NCBI GenBank assembly: GCA_002083525.1
Contig: LWDM01000023.1
Span: 3,693 to 67,692, forward strand
Source: Proteobacteria bacterium SG_bin9
Lineage (GTDB): Bacteria > Pseudomonadota > Alphaproteobacteria > Rhizobiales > Xanthobacteraceae
Reading direction: 5' to 3'
DNA length: 64,000 nucleotides
The notes under the pieces are model-generated. The model was given only the letters and a program-made list of their open reading frames with translations. It searched no databases and was not told the DNA's origin. Below are positions 51,730-61,028 of the stretch, piece by piece (position 1 is the first letter of the stretch; every line of letters starts with the position of its first letter). The translations under genes were made by a program, and so were the position numbers.

Positions 51730-54700
51730 TCACACCGAGTGCGGCTTGGGCTCGGCCTTCGGCTCCGGCGTGGCGACAACCATCGCGGCCTTCGCCTCCT
51801 CGCGCGCCTGCTTGGAAAACGCCTTCAGCACGCCAACGAAGAACACCGGCACCATCAAGAGCGCCAGCACGACCACGGCGATCATGCCGCCCATCACCAC
51901 CGTGCCGATCGCCTGCTGGCTGGCGCCGCCGGCGCCGGTGGCGATCACCATCGGCAGCACGCCGCTGACGAACGCAAAGCCCGTCATCAGAATCGGGCGG
52001 AAGCGCAGATGGCAGGCCTCCGCCGTTGCTTCCAGAATCGGCTTCCCCTGCGCGCGCAGATCCTTGGCGAACTCGATGATGAGAATCGCGTCCTTGGCCG
52101 CGAGCCCGATGATCGTGATCAGGCCGACCGTGAAGTACACGTCGTTCGGCAGACCGCGCAGCATCGCCGCGATCACCGCGCCGAGAATGCCGAGCGGCAC
52201 CGTCATCAGCACCGCGACCGGGATCGTCCAGCTCTCATAGAGCGCGGCGAGACACAGGAAGACGACGAGCGCCGAGAGCGCGAGCAGGAACGGCGCTTGC
52301 GAGCCCGACAGCTTTTCTTGCAGCGACTGGCCGGTCCATTCGTAACCGAAGCCGCGCGGCAGCTGGCCCGCGAGCTTCTCCATTTCCTTGATCGCGTCGC
52401 CCGACGTGTAGCCCGCGCGCGCGGTGCCGCTGATGCGCACCGACGGATAGTAATTGAAGCCGACGATCTGCGTCGGGCCGACCTGCCACTCGACGGTGGC
52501 GACCGAGGCCAACGGCACCAGCTGCCCGCGGCTGTTCTTGACGTTGTACGACAGAATGTCGTTGGCGCTCATGCGCGCCACCGCTTCCGACTGCACGATC
52601 ACGCGCTGCATGCGGCCGCGGTTGGGGAAGTCGTTGACGTAGTTCGAGCCGAGATTGGTCGAGATCGTGTTGTTGATCTCCTCGAACGTCACGCCGAGCG
52701 CGCTCGCCTTCTCGCGGTCGACATTGAGCTGCACCTGCGGCGCCGGCGGCAGACCTTCGACGAACACGTTGTTGAGGATCGGACTCTTGTTGGCGGCGGC
52801 GACAAGCTGGTCCTTCGCCGCCATCAGCGCGGGATATCCCTTCTGGCCGCGATCCTGCAGACGGAAGCTGAAGCCCGACGAGTTGCCGAGGTTGTCGATC
52901 GGCGGCGGCTGCTGCGCATTGATCTTGGCGTCGCGAACCGACGACAGCTTGCGGTTGGCGTCGTCGACGATGGCCGCCGCGGAATCGCCCGGCCCGCGCT
53001 CCGACCAGTCCTTCAGCGTCACGAACGCCTGTGCGGTGTTGATGCCCTGGCCGAGGAAGCTGAAGCCGGTGAGGAACGTGACTTCATCCACACCGGACCG
53101 TTGCGCGAGATACTTCTCGACCGCCTCCACCGCGTTCAGCGTACGGCTATAGGAGGAGTCCGACGGCGTTTGCACGTCGACCGTGATGAAGCCTTGGTCG
53201 TCGATCGGCAGGAAGCCGCCGGGCAGGCGCACGAACGCCCAGCTCATCGCGACGACGATGGCAAGGTAGATCACGATCAGCCGTCCCGTCCGCAGGATCG
53301 ACCAGCCGACAATGCCGCTGTAGCCGTCCTTGGTCTTGTCGAGGACGCGATTGAACAGCCCGAAGAAGCCCTTCTTGGCGTGACCGTGCCCCGCTTCGAC
53401 AGGCTTCAGCAGAGTCGCACAGAGTGCGGGCGTCAGCGACAGCGCCATCAGCGCCGAGAAGCCGATCGCCGACGCCATGGTGATCGAGAACTGCCGATAG
53501 ATGATGCCGACCGAGCCGGGGAAAAACGCCATCGGCACGAACACGGCGATCAGCACCAGCGTGATGCCGACGATCGCGCTCATGATCTGGCCCATCGCCT
53601 TGCGCGTCGCCTCCTTCGGCGGCAGGCCTTCTTCGGCCATGATGCGTTCGACGTTCTCGACCACAACGATGGCGTCGTCGACGATGATGCCGATGGCGAG
53701 CACCATGCCAAACATGGTGAGAATGTTGATGGAGTAGCCGAGCAACAGCAGCATCACGCAAGTGCCGAGCAGCGCCACCGGTACGACGATGGTCGGGATC
53801 AGCGTGTAGCGAATGTTCTGCAGGAACAGGAACATCACCACGAACACGAGGATCACCGCCTCGAGCAAGGTCATCAGCACCTTGTGGATCGAGGCCTGCA
53901 CCACCGGTGTGATGTTGTAGGGAATTTCATACGCGATGTTCGCCGGAAAGAACTTCGACAGATCCTTCATCTTGGCTTCGACGGCGCGCGCGGTCGCGAG
54001 CGCGTTGCCGGTCGGCGACAGCAGCACCGAGAGGCCCGCCGTCGGCTCGCCGTTGAGGCGCGTCGTGAACTGATAGCCGAGCCCGCCGATTTCGATGCGC
54101 GCCACGTCGCGCAGTCGCACGGTCGAGCCGTCGGCGTTCGCACGCAGCACGATGGCGCCGAAGTCGTCGGTCGACGAGAGCTGCCCCTTGACGAGCACGA
54201 GCGCCGAGATGCGCTGATCCTTGGTGCTCGGCTCCGCGCCGACGCTGCCCGACGCCACCTGCGCGTTCTGCGCGGTGATCGCCTTGGTCACATCGTCGGC
54301 GTTGAGATTGTAGCCGACGAGCTTCGCCGGATCGATCCAGACGCGCAGCGAGCGCTCGGTCGAGAACAGCGTGGCGCGGCCGACGCCGGGAATGCGGCGG
54401 ATTTCGCCGAGCACGTTGCGGATCATGAAGTCGCCGAGGCCGACTTCGTCGAGCGTCTTGTCGGTCGACTTCAGCGTGACGATCTGCAGAACGGCGCTGG
54501 AAGCTTCTTCCACGAGAATGCCCTGCTGGATCACCGCGCGCGGCAGACGCGCTTCCACGCGCTTGATGCGGTTCTGCACCTCGACCGAGGCCAAGTTCGA
54601 GTCGGTCCCTGGAACGAAGTTGGCGATGATTTCGACTTGGCCTAGCGAGTCGCTGGTCGATTCGAAGTTCAGAATGCCGCTCGCGCCATTGAGCTCTTCT

Positions 54701-54897
54701 TCAATGAGGCGCGTGACGCTGTTGTAGAGATTCTCAGGCGACGCGCCGGGATAGCTCGTCGAGATCGAAATCGACGGCGGCGCGATGATCGGATACTGCG
54801 CGATCGGCAGCTGCGGGATGGCGATGGCGCCGAGCAAACAAATGAACAGCGCCACGACCCACGCGAACACGGGCCGGTCGATGAAGAAGCTCGGCAT
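51730..54897 (-). CDS. RND multidrug efflux permease (AcrB/MexB type)
   Basis: A 1055-residue HAE1-family inner-membrane pump with 12 transmembrane helices and two large periplasmic loops. The N terminus FFIDRPVFAWVVALFICLLG and the proton-relay pair in helix 4 (GIIVDDAIVVVENVERIM) are diagnostic. It exports hydrophobic compounds using proton flux with the adaptor encoded two bases upstream. There is no outer-membrane channel gene nearby, so a shared TolC-like protein is expected. No regulator gene is adjacent. Confidence 0.94.
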   Translation of the reverse strand: MPSFFIDRPVFAWVVALFICLLGAIAIPQLPIAQYPIIAPPSISISTSYPGASPENLYNSVTRLIEEELNGASGILNFESTSDSLGQVEIIANFVPGTDSNLASVEVQNRIKRVEARLPRAVIQQGILVEEASSAVLQIVTLKSTDKTLDEVGLGDFMIRNVLGEIRRIPGVGRATLFSTERSLRVWIDPAKLVGYNLNADDVTKAITAQNAQVASGSVGAEPSTKDQRISALVLVKGQLSSTDDFGAIVLRANADGSTVRLRDVARIEIGGLGYQFTTRLNGEPTAGLSVLLSPTGNALATARAVEAKMKDLSKFFPANIAYEIPYNITPVVQASIHKVLMTLLEAVILVFVVMFLFLQNIRYTLIPTIVVPVALLGTCVMLLLLGYSINILTMFGMVLAIGIIVDDAIVVVENVERIMAEEGLPPKEATRKAMGQIMSAIVGITLVLIAVFVPMAFFPGSVGIIYRQFSITMASAIGFSALMALSLTPALCATLLKPVEAGHGHAKKGFFGLFNRVLDKTKDGYSGIVGWSILRTGRLIVIYLAIVVAMSWAFVRLPGGFLPIDDQGFITVDVQTPSDSSYSRTLNAVEAVEKYLAQRSGVDEVTFLTGFSFLGQGINTAQAFVTLKDWSERGPGDSAAAIVDDANRKLSSVRDAKINAQQPPPIDNLGNSSGFSFRLQDRGQKGYPALMAAKDQLVAAANKSPILNNVFVEGLPPAPQVQLNVDREKASALGVTFEEINNTISTNLGSNYVNDFPNRGRMQRVIVQSEAVARMSANDILSYNVKNSRGQLVPLASVATVEWQVGPTQIVGFNYYPSVRISGTARAGYTSGDAIKEMEKLAGQLPRGFGYEWTGQSLQEKLSGSQAPFLLALSALVVFLCLAALYESWTIPVAVLMTVPLGILGAVIAAMLRGLPNDVYFTVGLITIIGLAAKDAILIIEFAKDLRAQGKPILEATAEACHLRFRPILMTGFAFVSGVLPMVIATGAGGASQQAIGTVVMGGMIAVVVLALLMVPVFFVGVLKAFSKQAREEAKAAMVVATPEPKAEPKPHSV

Positions 54898-54899
54898 GA

Positions 54900-56111
54900 C
54901 TAGCGGCTCGCCGCCGAGGCTTCATTGTTCTGCGACGAGGTATCGTCGGGCGGCGGCGCGGCTGTCGCGACATCCTGCCATTCGTTCGGCGTGACGACGT
55001 CGCCCGGCGCGAACTTCTGGAAGCCCTCGACCACGACCTTGTCGCCGGCCTTCAGTCCATGGCTGATCAGCCACTGGCCTTCGATCATCGAACTGGTGCG
55101 GACCGGCTGCGCGGCGATGCGGTTGTCGTCTTTCAGAACGAACACCTCGGCGCCGCCGCCGGCGTTGCGCTGCACGGACTGCTGCGGCAGCAGGATCGCG
55201 TCAGTGTCGATGCCCTGTTCGATCTGCACGCGCACATACATGCCCGGCAGCAGCTCGCGATGCGGGTTCTTGAATTCGCCGCGCAGCGTCACCTGACCGG
55301 TGGTGGCGTCGACCCGCGCGTCGGAGAACAGAAGCTTGCCCGGCAGCGCATAGTGCGAGCCGTCGTCGAGCACGAGCTTCACCTTCACGGCGTCGGGCGC
55401 GATCTGGTCGAGCGAACCTTCCTTGAAGTCGCGGCGCAGCTTGTTCAGCTCGCTGATCGACTGTGTGAAGTCCGCGTACACCGGGTCGATCTGCTGGATT
55501 GTCGCAAGGCTCGCGGTGTCGTTCTGCAGCACCAGCGCGCCTTCGCTCATCAGCGCAGCGCCGATGATGCCGCTGATCGGCGCACGGATGGTTGCGTATT
55601 CGAGATTGAGGCGGCTGCGCGCTGCGTCGGCCTGACGCGCGGCGAGATCCGCCTCGGCCTGGCGCATCTGCGCGAGCGCGTTTTCGTTTTCAGCTTCCGA
55701 GACGGCCTTGCTCTGAATCAGAATGGATGTGCGGCGGAACTGATTTGTCGCCTGCTGCAGCACCGCGCGCGCCTTGGCGACCGCGGCTTCATTGGCCTGC
55801 AGGTCAACCTCGAACGGCTTCGGATCGATGTGATAAAGCGGGTCGCCGGCATTCACCATGCTGCCCTGTTCGAACAGGCGCGCGATGATGATGCCGGAGA
55901 CGCGCGGCCGCACATCGGCGACGCGCGTCGGCGCGATGCGGCCCGGCAATTCGCGAACGATGGATTTCCAGGTTGGCTTGACGGTGACGAAGCTGACGTC
56001 CGGCGGCTGTGGAACCGCCGTTGCTGCGACGGGCTCGTCGCATGCGGAAAGAAATGACGCTAATCCAATCAGCACCGTCGCTGTTGCAACGGGCCGCGTC
56101 CACGAGGTCAT
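54900..56111 (-). CDS. RND efflux periplasmic adaptor (AcrA/MexA type)
   Basis: A 403-residue membrane-fusion protein. A lipobox (FLSAC) at about residues 20-24 suggests a lipoprotein. The biotinyl-lipoyl half motifs are RVSGIIIARLFEQGSMVNAGDPLY (shown in two parts: RVSGIIIARLFEQG, VNAGDPLY) and TIRAPISGIIG. A long coiled-coil hairpin lies between (KARAVLQQATNQFRR...). It links the pump to the outer-membrane channel. ATG 56111 has AAGG upstream. Ends two bases before the pump gene. Confidence 0.93.
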   Translation of the reverse strand: MTSWTRPVATATVLIGLASFLSACDEPVAATAVPQPPDVSFVTVKPTWKSIVRELPGRIAPTRVADVRPRVSGIIIARLFEQGSMVNAGDPLYHIDPKPFEVDLQANEAAVAKARAVLQQATNQFRRTSILIQSKAVSEAENENALAQMRQAEADLAARQADAARSRLNLEYATIRAPISGIIGAALMSEGALVLQNDTASLATIQQIDPVYADFTQSISELNKLRRDFKEGSLDQIAPDAVKVKLVLDDGSHYALPGKLLFSDARVDATTGQVTLRGEFKNPHRELLPGMYVRVQIEQGIDTDAILLPQQSVQRNAGGGAEVFVLKDDNRIAAQPVRTSSMIEGQWLISHGLKAGDKVVVEGFQKFAPGDVVTPNEWQDVATAAPPPDDTSSQNNEASAASR

Positions 56112-56450
56112 GCCGCACCTTTTTTTCTTGGTCAGCCCATCGGCCCGAAAACCCCTGCCTCATTGCAGGAACTGGGCGACTTGAAATGATGGGTTTCGAA
56201 TCCGACTGCTCGGAAGAAGATAGACCCGCGCGAGTGCGTTGCAACATGAATGCGACATGAACAAGTGGCGACCCAATGTCGCGCAACGTAAGGTTTTGAT
56301 GAAAATGCGTTTTCAGGCGTAACGGCATTGTGTTCACGTCCGGGAACCCGGTTCCCCAAGCCGCAAACTGCTGCTTTTTCTGGTTCCAGTTGCGCACGGA
56401 CGTTGATAACCCAAGATCAACGCTGCGCCCGTCCTCGATCTGGAGTGCCC

Positions 56451-57968
56451 ATGTCTGCGAGCACCATGTCCGCCAATCATTTCGATGTCCTGATCGTCGG
56501 CGCAGGCCTCTCCGGCATCGGCGCCGGCTATCACCTGCAGACGAAAAGCCCTGGCAAGACCTACGCGATCCTCGAAGGCCGCGACTGCATCGGCGGCACC
56601 TGGGATCTCTTCCGTTATCCCGGCATCCGCTCCGACAGCGACATGTACACGCTGGGCTATTCGTTCCGGCCGTGGACGCAGCCGAAGGCGATCGCCGACG
56701 GCCCCTCGATCCTCACCTACGTGCGCGACACCGCGCGCGATAACGGCATCGACAAGAAGATCCGCTTCAACCATCGCGTCAAACGCGCATCGTGGTCGTC
56801 GGAGACGGCGACGTGGACGGTCGAGGTCGAGCGCGGCGCGGAGAAAGCGATCGAGCGCTTCACCTGCCACTTCCTGTTCATGTGCGCCGGCTACTACAGG
56901 TACGAAGCCGGCTACACGCCGGAGTTTCCCGGCATCGCGAATTTCGGCGGCCGCGTCGTACACCCGCAGAAGTGGACCGACGACATCGACTACGCCGGCA
57001 AGAAGGTCGTCGTCATCGGCAGCGGCGCCACCGCGGTAACGCTCGTGCCCGAGATGGCCAAGACCGCTGCGCACGTGACGATGCTGCAGCGCTCGCCGAC
57101 CTACGTGGTCTCCCGTCCCGATCAGGATGCGATCGCCAACTGGCTGCGGGCGCGCCTGCCGGCAAAGGTCGCTTACGGCATCACACGCTGGAAGAACGTG
57201 CTGCTCGGCATGTATTTCTACCGGATGTGCAAGTCCAAGCCGGAGCGCGTCAAGCAGCTCATCCTCGGCGGCGTGAAGCTTGCGCTCGGCCCCGACTACG
57301 ACATCGGCAAGCACTTCACCCCGCGCTACAATCCTTGGGATCAGCGGCTATGTCTCGTGCCGAACGGCGATCTCTTCGAGTCGATCAAGGCCGGTAAATC
57401 ATCGGTGGTCACCGACCACATCGAGACGTTCACCGGCAAAGGCATCAAGCTGAAGTCGGGCGAAGAGCTCGATGCCGACGTCGTCGTCACCGCGACCGGA
57501 CTCGAATTGCAGGTGCTCGGCGGACTCGACGTCAGCGTCGACGGCCAACGCATCGATTTCTCCAAGACCATGAACTACAAGGGCCTGATGTATTCGGGCG
57601 TGCCGAACCTCGCCTCGGCCTTCGGCTATACCAACGCGTCGTGGACGCTGAAGTGCGACCTCACCTGCGCATTCGTTGCCCGCCTCCTCAACCACATGGA
57701 GGCCAAGGGTTACAGCCACTGCACCCCAGTGCGCAACGACCCGACGATCACCGAGCGGCCGTGGGTCGATTTCTCGTCCGGATATTTCCAGCGCGCAATG
57801 GACAAGCAGCCGAAGCAGGGCTCGGCGCGGCCGTGGCGGCTCTACCAGAACTACGCGCTCGACATCATGACCTTGCGCTACGGCGGAATCGAGGACGGCA
57901 CACTCGTTTTCACGCCCAAGACGGCCGCGACCGCGCAGCCGGCGATCGAGCTGAAGAAGGCGAGTTGA
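56451..57968 (+). CDS. Baeyer-Villiger-type flavin monooxygenase (EthA-like)
   Basis: A 505-residue flavoprotein. FAD motif GAGLSG at 17-22, the fingerprint FGGRVVHPQKW (F-x-G-x3-H-x3-W) and NADPH motif GSGATAVTLVPEM match Baeyer-Villiger monooxygenases of the EthA/MymA-like subgroup. GGAG lies six bases before ATG 56451; the frame to 56328 is an extension without a ribosome site. It is distinct from the 635-residue enzyme at 29776, which has an added N-terminal domain. It probably oxidises a ketone or aldehyde; substrate unknown. Confidence 0.9.
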   Translation: MSASTMSANHFDVLIVGAGLSGIGAGYHLQTKSPGKTYAILEGRDCIGGTWDLFRYPGIRSDSDMYTLGYSFRPWTQPKAIADGPSILTYVRDTARDNGIDKKIRFNHRVKRASWSSETATWTVEVERGAEKAIERFTCHFLFMCAGYYRYEAGYTPEFPGIANFGGRVVHPQKWTDDIDYAGKKVVVIGSGATAVTLVPEMAKTAAHVTMLQRSPTYVVSRPDQDAIANWLRARLPAKVAYGITRWKNVLLGMYFYRMCKSKPERVKQLILGGVKLALGPDYDIGKHFTPRYNPWDQRLCLVPNGDLFESIKAGKSSVVTDHIETFTGKGIKLKSGEELDADVVVTATGLELQVLGGLDVSVDGQRIDFSKTMNYKGLMYSGVPNLASAFGYTNASWTLKCDLTCAFVARLLNHMEAKGYSHCTPVRNDPTITERPWVDFSSGYFQRAMDKQPKQGSARPWRLYQNYALDIMTLRYGGIEDGTLVFTPKTAATAQPAIELKKAS

Positions 57969-58166
57969 AGCTCCTTCACTGCCGGATTTTCGACCGCGTC
58001 GCCGTCACACGGATGAAGTTGTAAGGCGCGAGCCGCCCGAACAGGGAGGCTTAACGCAGGTCCGTCGTTTGTCCTCTATCCGAATCCGAAGGATTCCGGG
58101 GTCTGCCGCCGTCAAGTTGTCAAAGACGGCCTGTACGTCTCTCGTGTTCAGGCACGGAGACATTCA

Positions 58167-58802
58167 ATGACCAATCTCGCGCGGACGTTTCTCGGACTTG
58201 CGTTCTTGGCCACTCTCTTGGCGAATTTTCCGGCTCAAGCGTCTGAATTGGACAAGCTGTTGCCGGGCCTGAAAGCTGGCGGCCACGTGTTGGTGTTTCG
58301 CCACACAGCAACCGACGATGCGCAAAAGGACGTCTTCCCGTTCCGTTTCGACGACATGAAAGCCCAGCGACAGCTGAGCAGCGCGGGAAAAGAAACCGCG
58401 CGGCAGATCGGGCTGGCTTTCAAGAAAATGGGCGTACCCGTCGGACTCAGTTTCGCGAGCAAATTGAACCGTGCAATCGAAACGGCAGAACTGATCACGG
58501 ACTCCAAACCGGCGACGAAAAGCGAGCTGACGGACACAAGCGCTGGCAGCGCATCCGGCATGGCGAGGCCCGCGGGCGACAACACAAAGGTGGGCGAGGC
58601 CATTCTCGTTTTGGTGAACACGCCACCGCAACCCAACACCAACACCATCATCGTGACTCACAAGACCAACATTGCCGATGCATTCGGGAAGGATTGGGGG
58701 AATGTCGACGACGGCGAGGTGCTTGTGTTCAAACCCGCCGGAAGCAGGCCGCAGTTCGTTGGCCGCATTAAATCGCGCGAATGGACCGACGCTGCACGAT
58801 AG
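58167..58802 (+). CDS. Exported histidine-phosphatase-family protein
   Basis: A 211-residue protein with a Sec signal (cleavage near FPAQASE). The catalytic motif is FRHTATD (Arg45, His46; RHT instead of RHG). Supporting elements are SKLNRAIETAEL (Arg and Glu of the second motif) and VTHKTNI (the second catalytic His). Thus all core residues of the branch 2/phosphoglycerate-mutase-like fold are visible. It could hydrolyse phosphate esters in the periplasm. Upstream 198 bases contain no gene. Confidence 0.85.
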   Translation: MTNLARTFLGLAFLATLLANFPAQASELDKLLPGLKAGGHVLVFRHTATDDAQKDVFPFRFDDMKAQRQLSSAGKETARQIGLAFKKMGVPVGLSFASKLNRAIETAELITDSKPATKSELTDTSAGSASGMARPAGDNTKVGEAILVLVNTPPQPNTNTIIVTHKTNIADAFGKDWGNVDDGEVLVFKPAGSRPQFVGRIKSREWTDAAR

Positions 58803-58895
58803 TCGAACGCGCATACGGCGTACGATGAAAAGCACCAATTGATCTCCCGGCGATGGCATCCGCCAAAGCCGTTCCGCAAATGCAGCGGGACACAT

Positions 58896-58914
58896 GATCG
58901 AAATTCATTCGATC
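58896..58914. terminator. Hairpin between convergent genes
   Basis: GATCGAA (58896-58902) pairs with TTCGATC (58908-58914) around ATTCA. There is no T-tract on either side, so the role is uncertain. Confidence 0.3.
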
Positions 58915-58967
58915 AATGTAAGCCCGGCATCATGCAGCATTCAAAGGCAACGTGTTCGGGAGGTGAA

Positions 58968-59363
58968 TTAGTTTGGCTTACCCGTTCTTGCGGAATAGGT
59001 TTTTGCGAGAGCACAACTGGAGAATCCCATTCCGGCCAGGGCTTCCTTTCCTCGCTCCATTGCGACGGTCATCGACTGGTTTGGGCTGCCCAGGCAGCCT
59101 AAACGCGGGCTGGTGCAACAAATGAGGTAAACCGTCGAGTTGTTACTGAGGAGCGAGGCGCCCGCGCTTTTTGAGCAGGTATTCGAAATAGTCTTGCAAT
59201 TGGCAAACGCTTTTTCTTGAGCTTCGCTGACACTGTTGCCGTAGCCGAACACGAGAACTTTTTCACTTGTCGGGACGAAGCCTGCCCAGGTCTGAGAAAA
59301 GGCTGATGATGGAAAAACGAAAAGCACCGCAAAACAAAAAATCAGACGATGAAAAATATGCAT
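58968..59363 (-). CDS. Small secreted cysteine-containing protein (DUF4189-like)
   Basis: A 131-residue protein with a Sec signal (LIFCFAVLFVFPSSAFSQ) and a mature part of about 107 residues with eight Cys or nearly so (ANCKTISNTCSKS, YLICCTSPRLGCLG, SSCALA). The GYGNSVSEAQEKAFANC segment resembles DUF4189 proteins, in which a Cys-containing repeat is exported. GGAG precedes ATG 59363. The gene is less GC-rich than its neighbours. Role unknown. Confidence 0.75.
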   Translation of the reverse strand: MHIFHRLIFCFAVLFVFPSSAFSQTWAGFVPTSEKVLVFGYGNSVSEAQEKAFANCKTISNTCSKSAGASLLSNNSTVYLICCTSPRLGCLGSPNQSMTVAMERGKEALAGMGFSSCALAKTYSARTGKPN

Positions 59364-59539
59364 CAGAAAACTCCAGGATGGCCACGATCTAGTAGTAAAA
59401 CCAATCGTTATCAGAATAGACCCCGGGCGAATCGAAGAAAAGGACCGAACGCCGGACTATTTTGTAGAGCGGCGTGAAGCCATCGAAGGCCAAGCACCCG
59501 CGCTCTGAACCCGACGCCGGGTCGCGCTGACTAAGCAAT

Positions 59540-59893
59540 ATGAAACGGACGTTGATCTTCGCGGTTTGCGGTGTCTTGAGCGGACTTGTGCCCGGAACCG
59601 CAATCTATCTTCTGGTGAAGCTCTTCTGGACGCAGCAACCGTTGGCGGCGCTGTGGCTGTCTCATGGCGCCGTCGCCGGACTTCCCGCCGCGCTTGTGAG
59701 CGGCATCACCGACGGGCTGCTTGCGGCGGCGGGCTTCAAGAACCGCTGGATCATCGTCGGTTTGACGGGACTGTTCGTCGGCTTCGCGACACTGGTGTGG
59801 ATACCAGCCATGGACCTCAAGACACCCGCGCTTTTGGGTATCTGCTGCGGCATCGCCTGCGCCCTGGCCTCGTGGCTATCAGGCCGCCTCTAA
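59540..59893 (+). CDS. Small membrane protein of unknown function
   Basis: A 117-residue protein with three or four hydrophobic helices (LIFAVCGVLSGLVPGTAIYL, AVAGLPAALVSGITDGLL, WIIVGLTGLFVGFATLVW, ALLGICCGIACALASWL). I do not recognise a family. No clear ribosome site (only a weak purine run) before the ATG, which lowers certainty. Confidence 0.6.
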   Translation: MKRTLIFAVCGVLSGLVPGTAIYLLVKLFWTQQPLAALWLSHGAVAGLPAALVSGITDGLLAAAGFKNRWIIVGLTGLFVGFATLVWIPAMDLKTPALLGICCGIACALASWLSGRL

Positions 59894-59996
59894 CCAACCT
59901 TTTCGACGCACACGGGAACAAAAAGTCGCTATCGGAACTTCTTCGTTGGCGTAGCCGAGAGCGTTAAGGCGCTCCGTCCACAGGAGGGATAAAGCA

Positions 59997-60293
59997 ATGG
60001 AAAGACGCGAATTCTTGAGGATCGCGGCAGGCGTCGCTTTCGCTGGCGCGACTCTTGCCACCACCGCAACAGCCGCTCCGTTGCTGACACAACCCGGCCG
60101 CGACGAGCCGAACAGACAGCCTAATACGGCCCAGCCGGCGGTCACGTCCAAGGAAGAAGTCGATCAGTTAGCGCCGGAGGAAGTCAGGGGCGGCCGCGGT
60201 GGCCGCGGAGGGCGTGGTCGCCATCGAGGCTGGGGACGCGGTCGTCATTTGGGATGGTATCGCGGCCGCCGTAGACGGCGCCGGTGGTGGTGA
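59997..60293 (+). CDS. Small Tat-signal protein with a Gly/Arg-rich tail
   Basis: A 98-residue protein. A Tat-type signal (MERREFLRIAAGVAFAGATL) with a good ribosome site (GGAGGGA) precedes a short linker (EEVDQLAPEEVRG). The last third is made of GRGG and GRHRGWGRGR units, ending RRRRRRWW. The low-complexity, strongly basic and aromatic tail suggests binding to polyanions or pigments, but that is guesswork. Related Tat-signal peptides with such tails occur in this order (memory). Confidence 0.7.
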   Translation: MERREFLRIAAGVAFAGATLATTATAAPLLTQPGRDEPNRQPNTAQPAVTSKEEVDQLAPEEVRGGRGGRGGRGRHRGWGRGRHLGWYRGRRRRRRWW

Positions 60294-61028
60294 TCGAGTT
60301 TCGTAACGGCATAGGACATGATGATGAGGCCGCCTTGGCTGGCGGCCTCATGCCAAGCGCGCGGGAAAATCTTCGTCGCGAGTCGACTAAGGAATATTTT
60401 CCTCAATCGCTATCCCCGCCTTCCAAAGCTGAGTTATGATGTTGTCGTCCCGTCCCTCGATGAGGGGCGTTCGCGATCGTCACGATACGCGGGGCGGGAT
60501 GCGATGGACGCGTGCGTGCTGTCAGACGTGCAGCATGTAAGCGCACTGGCTGAAGTCGTGTCATCCCGGAGCCGTCGCCCGGCTTCGCAGCGGCGGATTA
60601 CTCAGGCTCGCCCGCCGGGGGTTTCTCACGAAGCAGGCCGTTAACACCATCGCGTGCGGAACGCCGGACGATGTTCGGCATCCGTGGTGACTACGCTCGT
60701 GTGCTTGTTTTTATTGCGCACGAGGCTGCGGACGCACGATGCGTCCGGCGTTCCGCGCGCCCTCTTGGTGGGGCGAGACGGAAGATGGAATCCGGCGCCC
60801 CCGCGCCGTTAACAACAGGGGTGATTGCGCACATCCGCACGCCCTAGCGGCGAGGCAAACTGCAAGACTTGTTGACCATTACGGGTAGCTGAACGGCCAA
60901 TTTCGACATTGGCGTGGCGCGCGCAACCAATAACCAAGATTCGGAAAGGAACAATTTGGTCGGGCGTCTTAATGATGACGTGGCGATGATTGTTCTATCG
61001 AAGGACAGATTACTTAGATCGAAATAGA
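60294..61028. other. Gene-free region with an interspersed repeat
   Basis: About 735 bases without a credible gene. The stretch 60430-60845 has the look of a dispersed non-coding repeat (see the separate entry). The last 180 bases (60850-61028) are AT-rich and should contain the promoter of the gene at 61029. Confidence 0.6.
60430..60845. repeat. Probable Bradyrhizobium-type dispersed non-coding repeat
   Basis: The region contains GTCGTCCCGTCCC...GATGAGGGGCG, GGACGCGTGCG, a central CGGAACGCCGGACGATGTTC with its partial inverse GCGTCCGGCGTTCCGCG near 60739-60756, and GTGCTTGTTTTTATTGCGCACGAGG (in two parts: GTGCTTG, GCGCACGAGG). I recall near-identical text from intergenic regions of Bradyrhizobium and relatives; this is memory, not a search. 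Short open frames in it are not genes. Confidence 0.45.

Noticed and set aside
51613..54645. 1010-codon plus-strand frame opposite the RND pump gene
   Set aside because: Antisense shadow of a GC-rich gene, with His/Arg/Asp-rich low-complexity translation.
60318..60644. ORF of 108 codons in the repeat region
   Set aside because: It lies largely within a probable dispersed non-coding repeat and has no ribosome site or protein-like features.
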